A stretch of DNA of 24,629 nucleotides, from contig JAEWRJ010000096.1 in assembly GCA_023460055.1 (NCBI GenBank), positions 1-24,629 on the forward strand, written 5' to 3'. The notes under the pieces are model-generated. The model saw only the letters and a program-made list of their open reading frames with translations. It made no database searches and was not told the DNA's origin. Below, piece by piece: positions 1-7,213 of the stretch. Numbering within the stretch: position 1 is the first letter of the stretch; each line of letters starts with the position of its first letter. The translations under genes were made by a program, and so were the position numbers. This DNA is from Bacillota bacterium. Lineage in GTDB: Bacteria; Bacillota; Clostridia; Christensenellales; Aristaeellaceae.

Positions 1-83
1 GTATATTCGGCCAGAACACCCCCGCGTACCAGGGTATCCTGCGGCAAAACTTGTTCAAGGCCCTTCAGCCGGGATTGGTTCAT
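1..83 (-). CDS. 5' end of an unrecognised protein (runs off the window)
   Basis: Only the first 27 or so codons are present. The start at 83 is chosen because GGAGG (89-93) sits five bases upstream of the ATG; an in-frame ATG at 104 lacks such a site. The peptide begins MNQSRLKGLEQVLPQDTL and continues to the window edge without a stop. The pattern 'LeqvLp.dtlv...vLaeY' faintly recalls the N-terminus of GlcD-type FAD-linked oxidases, but this is too short to name a family. It lies 79 bases downstream of citXG on the same strand and has its own extended -10 promoter, so it may be transcribed separately. Confidence 0.6.
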   Translation of the reverse strand, partial: MNQSRLKGLEQVLPQDTLVRGGVLAEY

Positions 84-107
84 ATAGTCCTCCGAATGAT
101 CCATGTT

Positions 108-136
108 ATTATATCACAGCTCCCCCCGCGGGGGAA
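108..136 (-). promoter_or_regulatory. Extended -10 promoter with GC palindrome for the partial gene
   Basis: On the minus strand there is TGaTATAAT (108-116), a perfect extended -10 box, followed downstream by the GGAGG and ATG of the partial gene. No good -35 hexamer is present. The expected -35 area instead holds a C-run/G-run palindrome (about 121-136) that could be an operator or simply a GC-rich dyad. Confidence 0.5.
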
Positions 137-162
137 GCGTATTTGGAACAATAATACCCTTT

Positions 163-1461
163 TTATACAAATAGCAGGCGCAGAAAGAAGGCGATCGCCA
201 GCAGATCAGCGCAGCCGCCGGGGCTGACGCGCCGCGCTGTCATGTCAGCGCAAAAGCGCTCCAGTTCTTCATCCGGGACACCCCGCTCCAGCAAGGCTTG
301 CGCCCCGGACTGGACGAAGGCCAGCCCTTCCTCCCCCGCGCGGTACAGCACATTGGTATCCCGCACCCCGGCCATCAGCCGCAGCAGCGTCTTGACGCCG
401 GCGCGGTCTACGCTGTCCCCCGCGTCCAGGGCTTCACCAAGCGTCCTCAGGGCAAGGCGCGCGGCCGGGAAGCCGCCTGCCGCCTCGCCGCGCGCGCCAA
501 GGGCGCCGTAGCGCTCCCGCGCCAGGTCGCCGTGGCTGCCGGCAGGCAGATCACCCAGCGCGGGGGCCGCGATCTCAGCCGCCAGGTCGCACAGGGCGCT
601 AGTATCCGCGCCTTCCCCCAGCCTGCCCGCCGCGGCGCACAGGATGCCCAGCGAAAAAATCAGGCCCTTGTGGGTATTGGCCCCGCCGGTCGCCTGCTTC
701 ATCGCCTCTTCCGCTTCCAGCCCCAGGGGGCGCAGGCGGGCCAGCATCTCGCCGGGTTCGCAGAGGCTGTCCCGGCCCAGCGCCGCGCAGCGCGAAAAAT
801 AGGGCGCCAGGGCCGCGGCGCTGTCGATAAAGCTGTAATAATCCATATCCCCGTGCGCGCCGGGGTTGTCCCTGTCCACCAGGCCGGGCTTGGGCGTCAC
901 GCTCACCTCATACAGCAGGCTCTTCAGGGCGGCCTCAGCCACATGCCCGATCCACGCTTCGCTCTTTAATACCTCACGCAGCAGCCTGTCAAAGGCCGCC
1001 TCGGTCTCCCCCTGATCATGTACACGCCCGGCAACGCATAGGGCAGCGGGCCGGCTGCCACATACAAGGCAGGCGCGGGGCGGCATATTGATATCCCCGC
1101 GCGAGAGGGGCCGGGCATGCTCATCCATCAGGTCTATATCGAGCATTTCGCCGCCGGGGGCTTCTTCCTCAAATCGCGCGCACAGGCGCTTGGCGATGAG
1201 GGCATCCCCCGCCGCGTAGTGGCGGGCCGGCCCTTCGGCATCAAAAGTGCTCAGCAGAGGCTCAAGCACCAGGCCCTCATGATAAAACAGGCGCTCAAGC
1301 CCGCCCGACAGCACATCAAAAGCCGCCCGGTATTCAGAAAGCTGCCGCAGCCGGCTGGGGGCTCGCAGCGTAACGCTGATGACCGGACGGTTCAGGCTCC
1401 CGGCCAGGTGCAGCCTGGTCTTCCAGCGCAGTTCACGCGCCAGGAGCACAGGGCTATTCAT
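163..1461 (-). CDS. citXG: CitX-CitG fusion: citrate lyase prosthetic-group transferase and triphosphoribosyl-dephospho-CoA synthase
   Basis: A fused accessory protein for citrate lyase. By family knowledge, the CitG part makes triphosphoribosyl-dephospho-CoA from ATP and dephospho-CoA, and the CitX part transfers it to the apo acyl-carrier subunit CitD. The N-terminal CitX region (about residues 1-165) shows the signature LDIDLMDE...PLSRGDI...PPRACLVCG. The CitG region (about 170-432) shows SVTPKPGLVDRDNPGAHGDM, FIDSAAAL, TGGANTHKG, GEAAGGFPAAR and DTNVLYR. The ATG at 1461 is preferred over an in-frame GTG at 1470 because GGAGGT lies eight bases before it. No citD, citE, citF or citC is in the window, so its lyase must be encoded elsewhere or beyond the left edge. 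The length (432 aa) fits a full two-domain fusion. Confidence 0.9.
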   Translation of the reverse strand: MNSPVLLARELRWKTRLHLAGSLNRPVISVTLRAPSRLRQLSEYRAAFDVLSGGLERLFYHEGLVLEPLLSTFDAEGPARHYAAGDALIAKRLCARFEEEAPGGEMLDIDLMDEHARPLSRGDINMPPRACLVCGSRPAALCVAGRVHDQGETEAAFDRLLREVLKSEAWIGHVAEAALKSLLYEVSVTPKPGLVDRDNPGAHGDMDYYSFIDSAAALAPYFSRCAALGRDSLCEPGEMLARLRPLGLEAEEAMKQATGGANTHKGLIFSLGILCAAAGRLGEGADTSALCDLAAEIAAPALGDLPAGSHGDLARERYGALGARGEAAGGFPAARLALRTLGEALDAGDSVDRAGVKTLLRLMAGVRDTNVLYRAGEEGLAFVQSGAQALLERGVPDEELERFCADMTARRVSPGGCADLLAIAFFLRLLFV

Positions 1462-1495
1462 TCGCCGCACCTCCCCCCTCTCATTTCTTCAAAAA

Positions 1496-1524
1496 ATTGT
1501 AGCATGCCGCCCCGCGATTCGCAA
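1496..1524 (-). promoter_or_regulatory. Promoter of citXG
   Basis: Minus-strand TTGCGA (1519-1524), a 17-base spacer and TACAAT (1496-1501) with an upstream TGC, giving an extended -10. It starts transcription about 30 bases before the citXG start codon. Its -35 lies only about 12 bases from the -35 of the divergent exonuclease promoter. Confidence 0.6.
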
Positions 1525-1535
1525 GCGCGGCGCAT

Positions 1536-1564
1536 TTACGCCCCCGAGCCATCCGTGATAGAAT
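1536..1564 (+). promoter_or_regulatory. Promoter of the exonuclease/HD gene pair
   Basis: Plus-strand TTACGC (1536-1541), a 17-base spacer and TAGAAT (1559-1564) preceded by TGa, an extended -10. It is divergent from the citXG promoter. Confidence 0.5.
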
Positions 1565-1609
1565 GATCAGGATATGTATGAAACCGCCTTCGGGCAGAAG
1601 GTTTGAGGG

Positions 1610-2209
1610 ATGAAGGCTATGCGCGGGGATTTCCTGGTGATCGATCTTGAGTTTACGCTGTACACAAAGCCGACGGGCAGGCCGAGGGCCTTTTTTTCTG
1701 AGATCATCGAGATCGGCGCCGTCAGGATCGACAGCGGCACGCGCGAGGTGACGGGCAGCATCCAGGATTTTGTCAAGCCTCATTTCTTCCCCAAGCAGGC
1801 GGCGGAAGCCATGGCGTTTTGCATGATCACCGAAGATGATATGAAGTCGGCGATCAGCTTTGCTGACATGCTTGACAAGATCAAGGCGCTGTATGTGCCT
1901 GGGGAGACGCTGTTTGTCACCTGGGGCGAGGCCGATTATCAGGTGATCAGCGAGGGCTGCCGCTGGCACAAGCTGGATAACCCCATTCTGCCCGGCGACT
2001 GCCTGGACCTGGCCGCGGCCTACAAGCTGATGAAAAACGAGCGCAGGACAACAGGCCTCAAGCAAGCGGCCCAGGAGCTGGGCGTTGACGCGGACGGTCT
2101 GTGGCATACCGCCCACGCCGATGCCCTCAACACCGGCAAGATCCTGCTGAAGCTGATGGAAAGGGATTGGACGCCCGAGCCCTACTATCCGGTAAATGGC
2201 CGGGCTTGA
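1610..2209 (+). CDS. DEDDh-family 3'-5' exonuclease domain protein
   Basis: 199-residue single-domain protein of the RNase T / DnaQ-like (DEDDh) exonuclease superfamily. The first acidic pair is in FLVIDLEFT (about residues 8-16). IIEIGAVRID follows as the usual second strand, WGEADYQVI holds the second-motif Asp, and HTAHADALNT near residue 165 gives the His and Asp of motif III. All four metal-binding acids and the histidine are therefore present. The closest known types are the KapD/ERI-1-like exonucleases, which trim RNA or single-stranded DNA ends; the substrate cannot be told here. The start at 1610 has AAGG eight bases upstream; ATG 1619 is a possible alternative. An HD-domain gene follows after 47 bases and is probably cotranscribed. 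Confidence 0.8.
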   Translation: MKAMRGDFLVIDLEFTLYTKPTGRPRAFFSEIIEIGAVRIDSGTREVTGSIQDFVKPHFFPKQAAEAMAFCMITEDDMKSAISFADMLDKIKALYVPGETLFVTWGEADYQVISEGCRWHKLDNPILPGDCLDLAAAYKLMKNERRTTGLKQAAQELGVDADGLWHTAHADALNTGKILLKLMERDWTPEPYYPVNGRA

Positions 2210-2256
2210 CAGCCCGGGATGGCGGTGATCATTTTTCATGATTGGAGATATAGATT

Positions 2257-2838
2257 ATGATCGAGCGTGAAGCGGCCCTGAGCCTGCTGAAGAAGTACAA
2301 CAAGGATAGCTTCCACCTGCGCCACGCGCTGACGGTGGAGTATATGATGCGCTGGTACGCGGCCGAGGAAGGGCTTGAAAGCGAGCAGGACTTCTGGGGG
2401 CTGGTGGGCCTGCTGCACGATGTCGATTTCGGCATGTGGCCCCAGGAGCACTGCCGCAAAGCGCCGGAGCTGCTGCGGGAGATCGGTGCGCCCGATACTA
2501 TGGTGCGCGCCATCTGCGCCCACGGCTACGGCATGTTTGAAGGGCTGCCCAAGCCCGAGCATCAGATGGAAAAGGTGCTTTTCGCCGCTGATGAGCTGAC
2601 CGGCCTGATCTACGCCGCCACCCTGATGCGCCCCTCCAAATCTGCCAAAGATATGGAGCTGAAAAGCCTGAAAAAGAAGTTCAAGGACAAGGCCTTCGCC
2701 GCGGGCTGTTCGCGGGATGTCATCACTTCGGGCGCTGAGTTGCTCGATTGGCCGCTGGATACCCTGCTTGAAAAAACGCTGAAGGCCCTGCAGGCCGGCG
2801 AGAATGAGATCGAGGCGGAGTACGCGAAGATCCTCTAA
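2257..2838 (+). CDS. HD (HDIG-type) domain phosphohydrolase
   Basis: 193-residue protein dominated by a single HD metal-dependent phosphohydrolase domain. Visible ligands are the first His in FHLRHALTVEYMM (near residue 27), the HD pair in GLLHDVDFGMWP (near 53) and a later His in ICAHGYGMF (near 89). DELTGLIYAATL is typical of the small 'hydrolase HDIG' proteins of Clostridia. The C-terminus is charged and helical. HD proteins remove phosphate from nucleotides or cyclic nucleotides, but the substrate of this subgroup is unknown to me. A GGAGA site precedes the ATG. It is the last gene of a two-gene plus-strand unit that ends at an intrinsic terminator. Confidence 0.8.
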   Translation: MIEREAALSLLKKYNKDSFHLRHALTVEYMMRWYAAEEGLESEQDFWGLVGLLHDVDFGMWPQEHCRKAPELLREIGAPDTMVRAICAHGYGMFEGLPKPEHQMEKVLFAADELTGLIYAATLMRPSKSAKDMELKSLKKKFKDKAFAAGCSRDVITSGAELLDWPLDTLLEKTLKALQAGENEIEAEYAKIL

Positions 2839-2853
2839 TAGTCCTGATAAATG

Positions 2854-2896
2854 ACGCGCCCCGAGCGGATATGAACCGCAGGGGGCGCGTTTTTCT
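2854..2896 (+). terminator. Intrinsic terminator after the HD gene
   Basis: Stem ACGCGCCCC (2854-2862) pairs perfectly with GGGGCGCGT (2882-2890). An inner GCGG/CCGC stem sits in the loop, and TTTTTC follows. It ends the plus-strand pair and lies between the convergent stops at 2838 and 2901. In the minus direction the tail is not T-rich, so termination there is less certain. Confidence 0.8.
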
Positions 2897-2900
2897 ATGG

Positions 2901-4145
2901 CTAAAATGTCCTTGTAAAAATATCCGAGTGCCGCAGCAGATCCTCGATCCTGTCATAGCCCAGCCTGTGCAGCAGCTCGATCACATAGGGATTTTCCGCC
3001 GGAGTCTCGTAGGGGGATTGCTCGCCGTAGGCGTTGACAGCCCTGGCACCCTCGTCCGGCGGGACCACGCTGCGCGGGCCGCCGACACAGCCGCCCTTGC
3101 AGCCCATGCCCTCATAGAAGTTGCCCTTTACTTCACCCGACAGAATGTCGTTGATCATCGCCTTGCAGGCCGGAACGCCGTCAGCCTTGACAGTCTTCAC
3201 CCTGATTTTTCGCGCGGGGTTCAGCCGGGCCACGGTGGCCGACACCGCCTCACTGACGCCGCCGGCTCTGGCATAGATGCGGCCGGCTCTGGAGGCGTGC
3301 TCCTTATCGTCCTCCGCCTGCTCGGCTGGGTCGATGCCCAGCAGGCGGAAGATGCTGGCGACCTCCTGAAAGGTCAGCACATAATCCACATCGCCCGCCA
3401 GGTCCTTCTCCCGGGCCTCGGCCTTCTTGGCCAGGCAGGGGCCGATGAACACAGTGAGCGCGCCCGGGTACAGCTTCTTGATCGTGCGCGCGCAGGCCAC
3501 CATCGGGGAGACGGAGCCGGGCACACGCGGCACCAGCTGGCTGTAGATCTTCCTGATCATGCCGATCCACATCGGGCAGCAGCAGCTGGTCAGCTGATAA
3601 TCGCCTTCCTGACGGATATTCTCGTCAAACTCAAGCGCTTCTTTTAGCGTCAGGATATCGGCAAACAGCGCCACCTCGATCATCCCGTCAAAGCCGGCGG
3701 CCTTCAGCGCGCTGCGCAGGCGGCCCGGGGTGACAGAAGGCCCGAACTGACCCAGGAAGGCCGGCGCGACCAGCGCGTAGGCCAAGTTCTCCCGGCTGGA
3801 GCGGACAGCCTTGAGCACCGGGTACACATCCGTATTGGGGGCCAGGTTCTCCCTCTGGCAGCCCGAGATGCAGTCGCTGCAGCCCACGCAAAGCTCCGGG
3901 TCGATCTCAATGCCGCCCGCCGAAGCCTTCCTGATGGCCCCAAAGGGACATCTGGCGACGCAGCTTTCCTGCTCATCCGGGCCGCAGAGGCATTCACCCG
4001 TACGGATCACCAGGGGGTGCTTATCCGGGTGCAGCAGGCAGTCGAGATGGCCGGGATCATACCCCTCCCCCGCCGCCACGCTGTCAAAATCATCTTTCAG
4101 CGCCTGCCTGATGGCGAAATCATACAGCTCCCAAAATGTCTTCAT
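2901..4145 (-). CDS. [FeFe]-hydrogenase-like protein with two [4Fe-4S] clusters and an H-cluster domain
   Basis: 414-residue monomeric-type [FeFe] hydrogenase relative. After about 50 residues, cysteines at 52, 54, 62 and 66 and a canonical CxxCxxCxxxC set (86, 89, 92, 96) form a dicluster ferredoxin domain. The H-cluster domain follows: L1 is TSCCCPMW (186-193), L2 is FIGPCLAKKAEA (233-244) and L3 is YEGMGCKGGCVGG (344-356). All four expected H-cluster cysteines are available. L1 has one extra Cys and L2 has G-P-C instead of the M-P-C of classical HydA. The first cluster spacing (C-x-C-x7-C-x3-C) is irregular. The ATG at 4145 is chosen because GGGGG lies eight bases upstream; the open frame runs further only because it lacks stops. 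No hydrogenase maturases or partner subunits lie nearby. It could be a sensory or bidirectional hydrogenase; activity is not proven. Confidence 0.85.
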   Translation of the reverse strand: MKTFWELYDFAIRQALKDDFDSVAAGEGYDPGHLDCLLHPDKHPLVIRTGECLCGPDEQESCVARCPFGAIRKASAGGIEIDPELCVGCSDCISGCQRENLAPNTDVYPVLKAVRSSRENLAYALVAPAFLGQFGPSVTPGRLRSALKAAGFDGMIEVALFADILTLKEALEFDENIRQEGDYQLTSCCCPMWIGMIRKIYSQLVPRVPGSVSPMVACARTIKKLYPGALTVFIGPCLAKKAEAREKDLAGDVDYVLTFQEVASIFRLLGIDPAEQAEDDKEHASRAGRIYARAGGVSEAVSATVARLNPARKIRVKTVKADGVPACKAMINDILSGEVKGNFYEGMGCKGGCVGGPRSVVPPDEGARAVNAYGEQSPYETPAENPYVIELLHRLGYDRIEDLLRHSDIFTRTF

Positions 4146-4181
4146 ACGCATATCCCCCGCTGCCATAGAACTATCCACTTC

Positions 4182-4190
4182 AGTATAGCA
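4182..4190 (-). promoter_or_regulatory. Extended -10 promoter of the hydrogenase-like gene
   Basis: Minus-strand TGCTATACT in the 68-base gap after the hydrolase gene. No convincing -35 is visible. The same TGCTATACT box stands before the gamma carbonic anhydrase gene. Confidence 0.5.
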
Positions 4191-4213
4191 CAGGGGGGAT
4201 TGCTTAGAGATGG

Positions 4214-5248
4214 CTAACCGACGTTTGGTTGTGAAATATTTAAAGTTGTTATGACAAGTGCGCTCCTGATGCCTGACAGCCATTCTAGAACGATCGCCGC
4301 GAACTCATTCGGGTGCGTTTCCATGGGGCAGTGCGCAGCGCCTCCTATGACGCGGGCTGTGATGTCCGGGCGGATGGCGCTGAGCCGGTCCAGATCTTCC
4401 GGAGGCACCCAGGTATCCCGGCTTCCCCAGATCGCGATGACAGGCACAGGCAGCCACTTCAGCCCGGCAGGGTCCTCGTTTTTTGATGTCCTGAGGAAAT
4501 TGAGCAGTGACCTGGCAGTCCCCGGGAGGCGCAGCGGCGAGAGGTAGCCCTCCACTTCCTCCGGGCTTGGCTCCCTGCCATAAGCCGATTCGAGCAGGGA
4601 ACTGATGCGGGTTTCGCTGATCAGGAAATGCTCCAGGGCAAGCGTCATCCATCTGCCAAGCGGCGGGATGGCTAATAATCCGGCGCGGTTGGGCGTTTCA
4701 AACAGCGCGGCATCCACAAGGATGAGGGATCGCGCGCGGGATGGATCCCGCATGGCCATGGCCGCGACAGTCCCCCCGCCCATGCTGTGCCCGGCCAGGT
4801 GCCAGGGCTGCGCCGCGATGTCGCCCGGCAGGCTTTGATCGATCAAAGAAAGCAACTGCCATAAATCGGCTGCGCGCCTGGCCTGGCTGTGGTCATATGA
4901 AGGGTCTCTGTCGCTGTACCCAAAGCCCGGCAGATCGGCGGACACAACAAAATAGTCCTGCTCACTCAAGCGCGGCGCGGCGGCCTCAAATGAAAATGTC
5001 GATCCACCCAGGCCATGAACCAACAGAAGCTTCTCCCGTATGATTCCGTCATTGGGGCGATAGGTACGGTAATGGAAAGAAAACCCGTTCACTTCTTCAA
5101 ACGCGCTGTTCTCAAACGGCAGGGGCCCTGCCGCCGCGCGGTGAGCGGAGAGCGGCACCAGATAAGGAACGGCCGCAACCAGTACCAGGATCACCGCAAG
5201 CGTCCATCCCACTGCCCTCAGACGACTCCTTTTTTCATGCTTCTTCAT
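4214..5248 (-). CDS. Membrane-anchored alpha/beta-fold hydrolase
   Basis: 344-residue serine hydrolase. Residues 1-12 are basic and about 13-33 form one hydrophobic helix (VGWTLAVILVLVAAVPYLV), so the catalytic domain is probably outside the cytoplasmic membrane. The alpha/beta-hydrolase marks are the oxyanion LLVHGLGG (75-82), ADLPGFGYSD (104-113) and the nucleophile elbow GHSMGG with Ser155. A late Asp is in WGSRDTWVPP and the catalytic His in GGAAHCPMETHP. The substrate is not inferable. Its ATG directly abuts the stop of the upstream ATPase (TAAATG) and has no Shine-Dalgarno sequence. A GTG at codon 13 lies 13 bases after AAGGAG and is a weaker alternative. The two genes are likely translationally coupled. 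Confidence 0.8.
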   Translation of the reverse strand: MKKHEKRSRLRAVGWTLAVILVLVAAVPYLVPLSAHRAAAGPLPFENSAFEEVNGFSFHYRTYRPNDGIIREKLLLVHGLGGSTFSFEAAAPRLSEQDYFVVSADLPGFGYSDRDPSYDHSQARRAADLWQLLSLIDQSLPGDIAAQPWHLAGHSMGGGTVAAMAMRDPSRARSLILVDAALFETPNRAGLLAIPPLGRWMTLALEHFLISETRISSLLESAYGREPSPEEVEGYLSPLRLPGTARSLLNFLRTSKNEDPAGLKWLPVPVIAIWGSRDTWVPPEDLDRLSAIRPDITARVIGGAAHCPMETHPNEFAAIVLEWLSGIRSALVITTLNISQPNVG

Positions 5249-6505
5249 TTAAAACGTACCGTCGTCCAGCAAGAAGTCCAGCAGATTGATGATCTTGATC
5301 CCATCCTGGGATTGGATAAAACTGCGATCCATGGACAACACAATCTTTTCGTGATGATCCGGAATGCTCTTCAGCGGCAGCAGTTCGCGTTCGCGGACAT
5401 CAGGTGATAACAGCGATTCCGCAACCTGGATATAGATTTTACGCTGCGGTGTCTGCGCGATGAAATCGACCTCTAAGTCTGCCACTTTACCGATATTCAC
5501 CCGATACTGTCTGCGCATCAGCTCCAGGAAGACGACATTTTCCAATGCGTGCCCACGGTCCGCGTCCCGCAATCCCAACAGCATGTTCCTGAACCCCAAA
5601 TCTACGATATAGTGCTTTCCCAAAGTTTTCAGGAGTTGTTTGCCTTTCACATCATAGCGCTGAACACCATAGAAAATATAGGCATTCTCAAGCATGGAGA
5701 TATAGCGATCCACTGTTTTGGCCGCGACAGCCTGACCGGACTTGCCCTTGCCTGATGAACTGATTTCCCCTTCTGAAGATAGTACTTTGCCAATACTATT
5801 AGGTGAGTTAATGCTGCCGATGTTGTCACTAAGGAAGGCGACTACCTTTTGCAGGAGGTTCTGTCCGCTGATTTCGTTGTATTGCAGCACATCCTGCAAA
5901 ATGACGGTGGAATAGATACCTTGCAGTGTATTGTAGATAGTCGGAAGATGGAAGCTGAACTGCCGCAGTACCGGCATACCGCCAATCTGCAAGAATAGTA
6001 CAAATCGTTCCTCAATCGACACGTCAGATTCAAACTCATGGAAGGCCAGGAATTCTTTGAAGGACAATGGAAGCATCTGTATCTCTACATACCTGCCTGC
6101 CAGCAAGGTGGAAAGCTGTGAGGAGAGAAAGTAGGCGTTTGAACCGGTAATGTAAATATCCACATCATAATCCAAACGCAAAGACTCTATGGCTTTCTCC
6201 CACCCGTTCACTGCTTGTATCTCATCAAAAAAAAGGTAGTGCTTGCCGGAGGTCTGAATGCTTTTTCGGATATGCTGATAGAATGACATGTAGTCCAATA
6301 GATCGTGATTTTGCAAGGACTCCATATTCATGTGAATGATGTTCGTGCCGGCGATGCCTTGCCTGCGCAGTTCCTCTGCCATCAGCAGCATAAGTGTCGA
6401 CTTGCCGCAGCGTCTGATACCTGTAACAATCTTGACAAGGTCGCTATCCTGGTAAGCCAACAGCTGTTTGAGGTAATGCGGACGCTGGATGTAGTTCTTG
6501 GGCAT
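5249..6505 (-). CDS. AAA_14-type P-loop ATPase with C-terminal DUF4143 domain
   Basis: 418-residue protein of the 'ATP-binding protein, DUF4143' family common in anaerobes and archaea. Walker A is TGIRRCGKST (28-37), Walker B with the catalytic acid is YLFFDEIQ (90-97), and the sensor strand is YITGSNAYF. The C-terminal DUF4143 half ends in a nuclease-like core, ENVVFLELMRR...LEVDFIAQ...IYIQVAES. The position of the usual E-x-K acid is Q-V-A, so nuclease activity is doubtful, as in many relatives. The function of the family is unresolved. The start has a strong GGAGGT seven bases upstream. The gene is markedly AT-richer than its neighbours, which suggests horizontal acquisition. It heads a two-gene unit with the alpha/beta hydrolase and has a promoter with two dyads. 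Confidence 0.88.
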   Translation of the reverse strand: MPKNYIQRPHYLKQLLAYQDSDLVKIVTGIRRCGKSTLMLLMAEELRRQGIAGTNIIHMNMESLQNHDLLDYMSFYQHIRKSIQTSGKHYLFFDEIQAVNGWEKAIESLRLDYDVDIYITGSNAYFLSSQLSTLLAGRYVEIQMLPLSFKEFLAFHEFESDVSIEERFVLFLQIGGMPVLRQFSFHLPTIYNTLQGIYSTVILQDVLQYNEISGQNLLQKVVAFLSDNIGSINSPNSIGKVLSSEGEISSSGKGKSGQAVAAKTVDRYISMLENAYIFYGVQRYDVKGKQLLKTLGKHYIVDLGFRNMLLGLRDADRGHALENVVFLELMRRQYRVNIGKVADLEVDFIAQTPQRKIYIQVAESLLSPDVRERELLPLKSIPDHHEKIVLSMDRSFIQSQDGIKIINLLDFLLDDGTF

Positions 6506-6524
6506 GTGATTACCTCCCTGATCT

Positions 6525-6575
6525 TGCTATCAAGATATAGCACAAGGCGTTAAAAGTCAATAAATTTTTGACTTT
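6525..6575 (-). promoter_or_regulatory. Promoter with two overlapping dyads (putative operators) for the AAA_14 ATPase
   Basis: Minus-strand TTGACT (6555-6560), a 17-base spacer and TATCTT (6532-6537). The -35 lies inside one arm of a perfect 8-bp inverted repeat, AAAGTCAA (6553-6560) and TTGACTTT (6568-6575). A second perfect dyad, TGCTAT (6525-6530) and ATAGCA (6537-6542), brackets the -10. Placement over both promoter boxes suggests repressor sites; the regulator is unknown and could be the gene product itself. Confidence 0.6.
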
Positions 6576-6680
6576 GAAGTCATTCATCATGCGATATTCA
6601 GATGTTTTTAACATTTATGTCGAATACTTTCTGTAGCGGGATGTTCCATAAACATATGGTGTATGAGCTGCATTGAAAAG

Positions 6681-6722
6681 AAAAAAACCGGAGACGGGTG
6701 AACGAAACACAGCCCCGTCTCC
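6681..6722 (-). terminator. Intrinsic terminator of the molybdenum operon
   Basis: Read on the minus strand, GGAGACGGG (6714-6722), a 15-base loop and CCCGTCTCC (6690-6698) make a perfect 9-bp stem. It is followed by GG and seven Ts (6681-6687), then more pyrimidines. It lies 39 bases after the Nudix stop codon. The remaining bases up to the ATPase promoter hold nothing else that I can recognise. Confidence 0.9.
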
Positions 6723-6760
6723 TGCTCAGCAATAGGACCATGCTGTTGCTGCAGCAAACA

Positions 6761-7213
6761 CTACTTCAAAACCGGCACCCAGCCCCCGCCGCTTTGGTCA
6801 TAATAGAACTCACTGAGGTCATCGCGCAGCATCACTTCCACGACCTGCTCAAAGTGGGGCGTCAACGGATACTGATCAAGCATATCAAGCGTCAGCCAGA
6901 ACACCTCCCCCTCGCCGGATGAAATGAGCTCGCCCGAAAATTTATCCGTCCTGTACAGCAGCACAATGTAGCGGCTGTTTCCCTCCGTGCGAAATTGCTT
7001 GATGCCGCACAGGCGCGGCTGCTCAATGGTCAGCCCCGTTTCCTCATAGACCTCGCGGATCACCGAATCCGCGAAGGCCTCGCCCGCCTCCACATGCCCG
7101 CCGGGAAAGGAAAGGCCGGGCCAGCCCGGATCATTCCGGTTGATCACCAGCACGCGGCTGCCGTCCCGCACCATGCACATGTTGGTGAATACGGCCGATT
7201 CCCCTCTGCCCAT
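6761..7213 (-). CDS. Nudix hydrolase, 8-oxo-dGTP diphosphatase type
   Basis: 150 residues with a complete Nudix box GxxxxxExxxxxxxREVxEETGL starting at GGHVEAGEAF (about 38-60), holding the metal-binding REVYEE core. The substrate-side strand VLVINRND and the tail FYYDQSGGGWVPVLK match the MutT-like proteins usually annotated as 8-oxo-dGTP diphosphatase in Bacillota. Such enzymes cleave nucleoside diphosphate derivatives to monophosphate and pyrophosphate; the real substrate may differ. The ATG overlaps the MOSC stop codon by one base (TGATG), so it is coupled to the molybdenum operon as its last gene. A link to molybdenum cofactor metabolism is possible but unproven. Confidence 0.85.
   Translation of the reverse strand: MGRGESAVFTNMCMVRDGSRVLVINRNDPGWPGLSFPGGHVEAGEAFADSVIREVYEETGLTIEQPRLCGIKQFRTEGNSRYIVLLYRTDKFSGELISSGEGEVFWLTLDMLDQYPLTPHFEQVVEVMLRDDLSEFYYDQSGGGWVPVLK

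Noticed and set aside
1481..2239. Minus-strand open frame opposite the exonuclease gene
   Set aside because: The plus-strand frame has all DEDDh residues; the minus-strand product has no recognisable motif.
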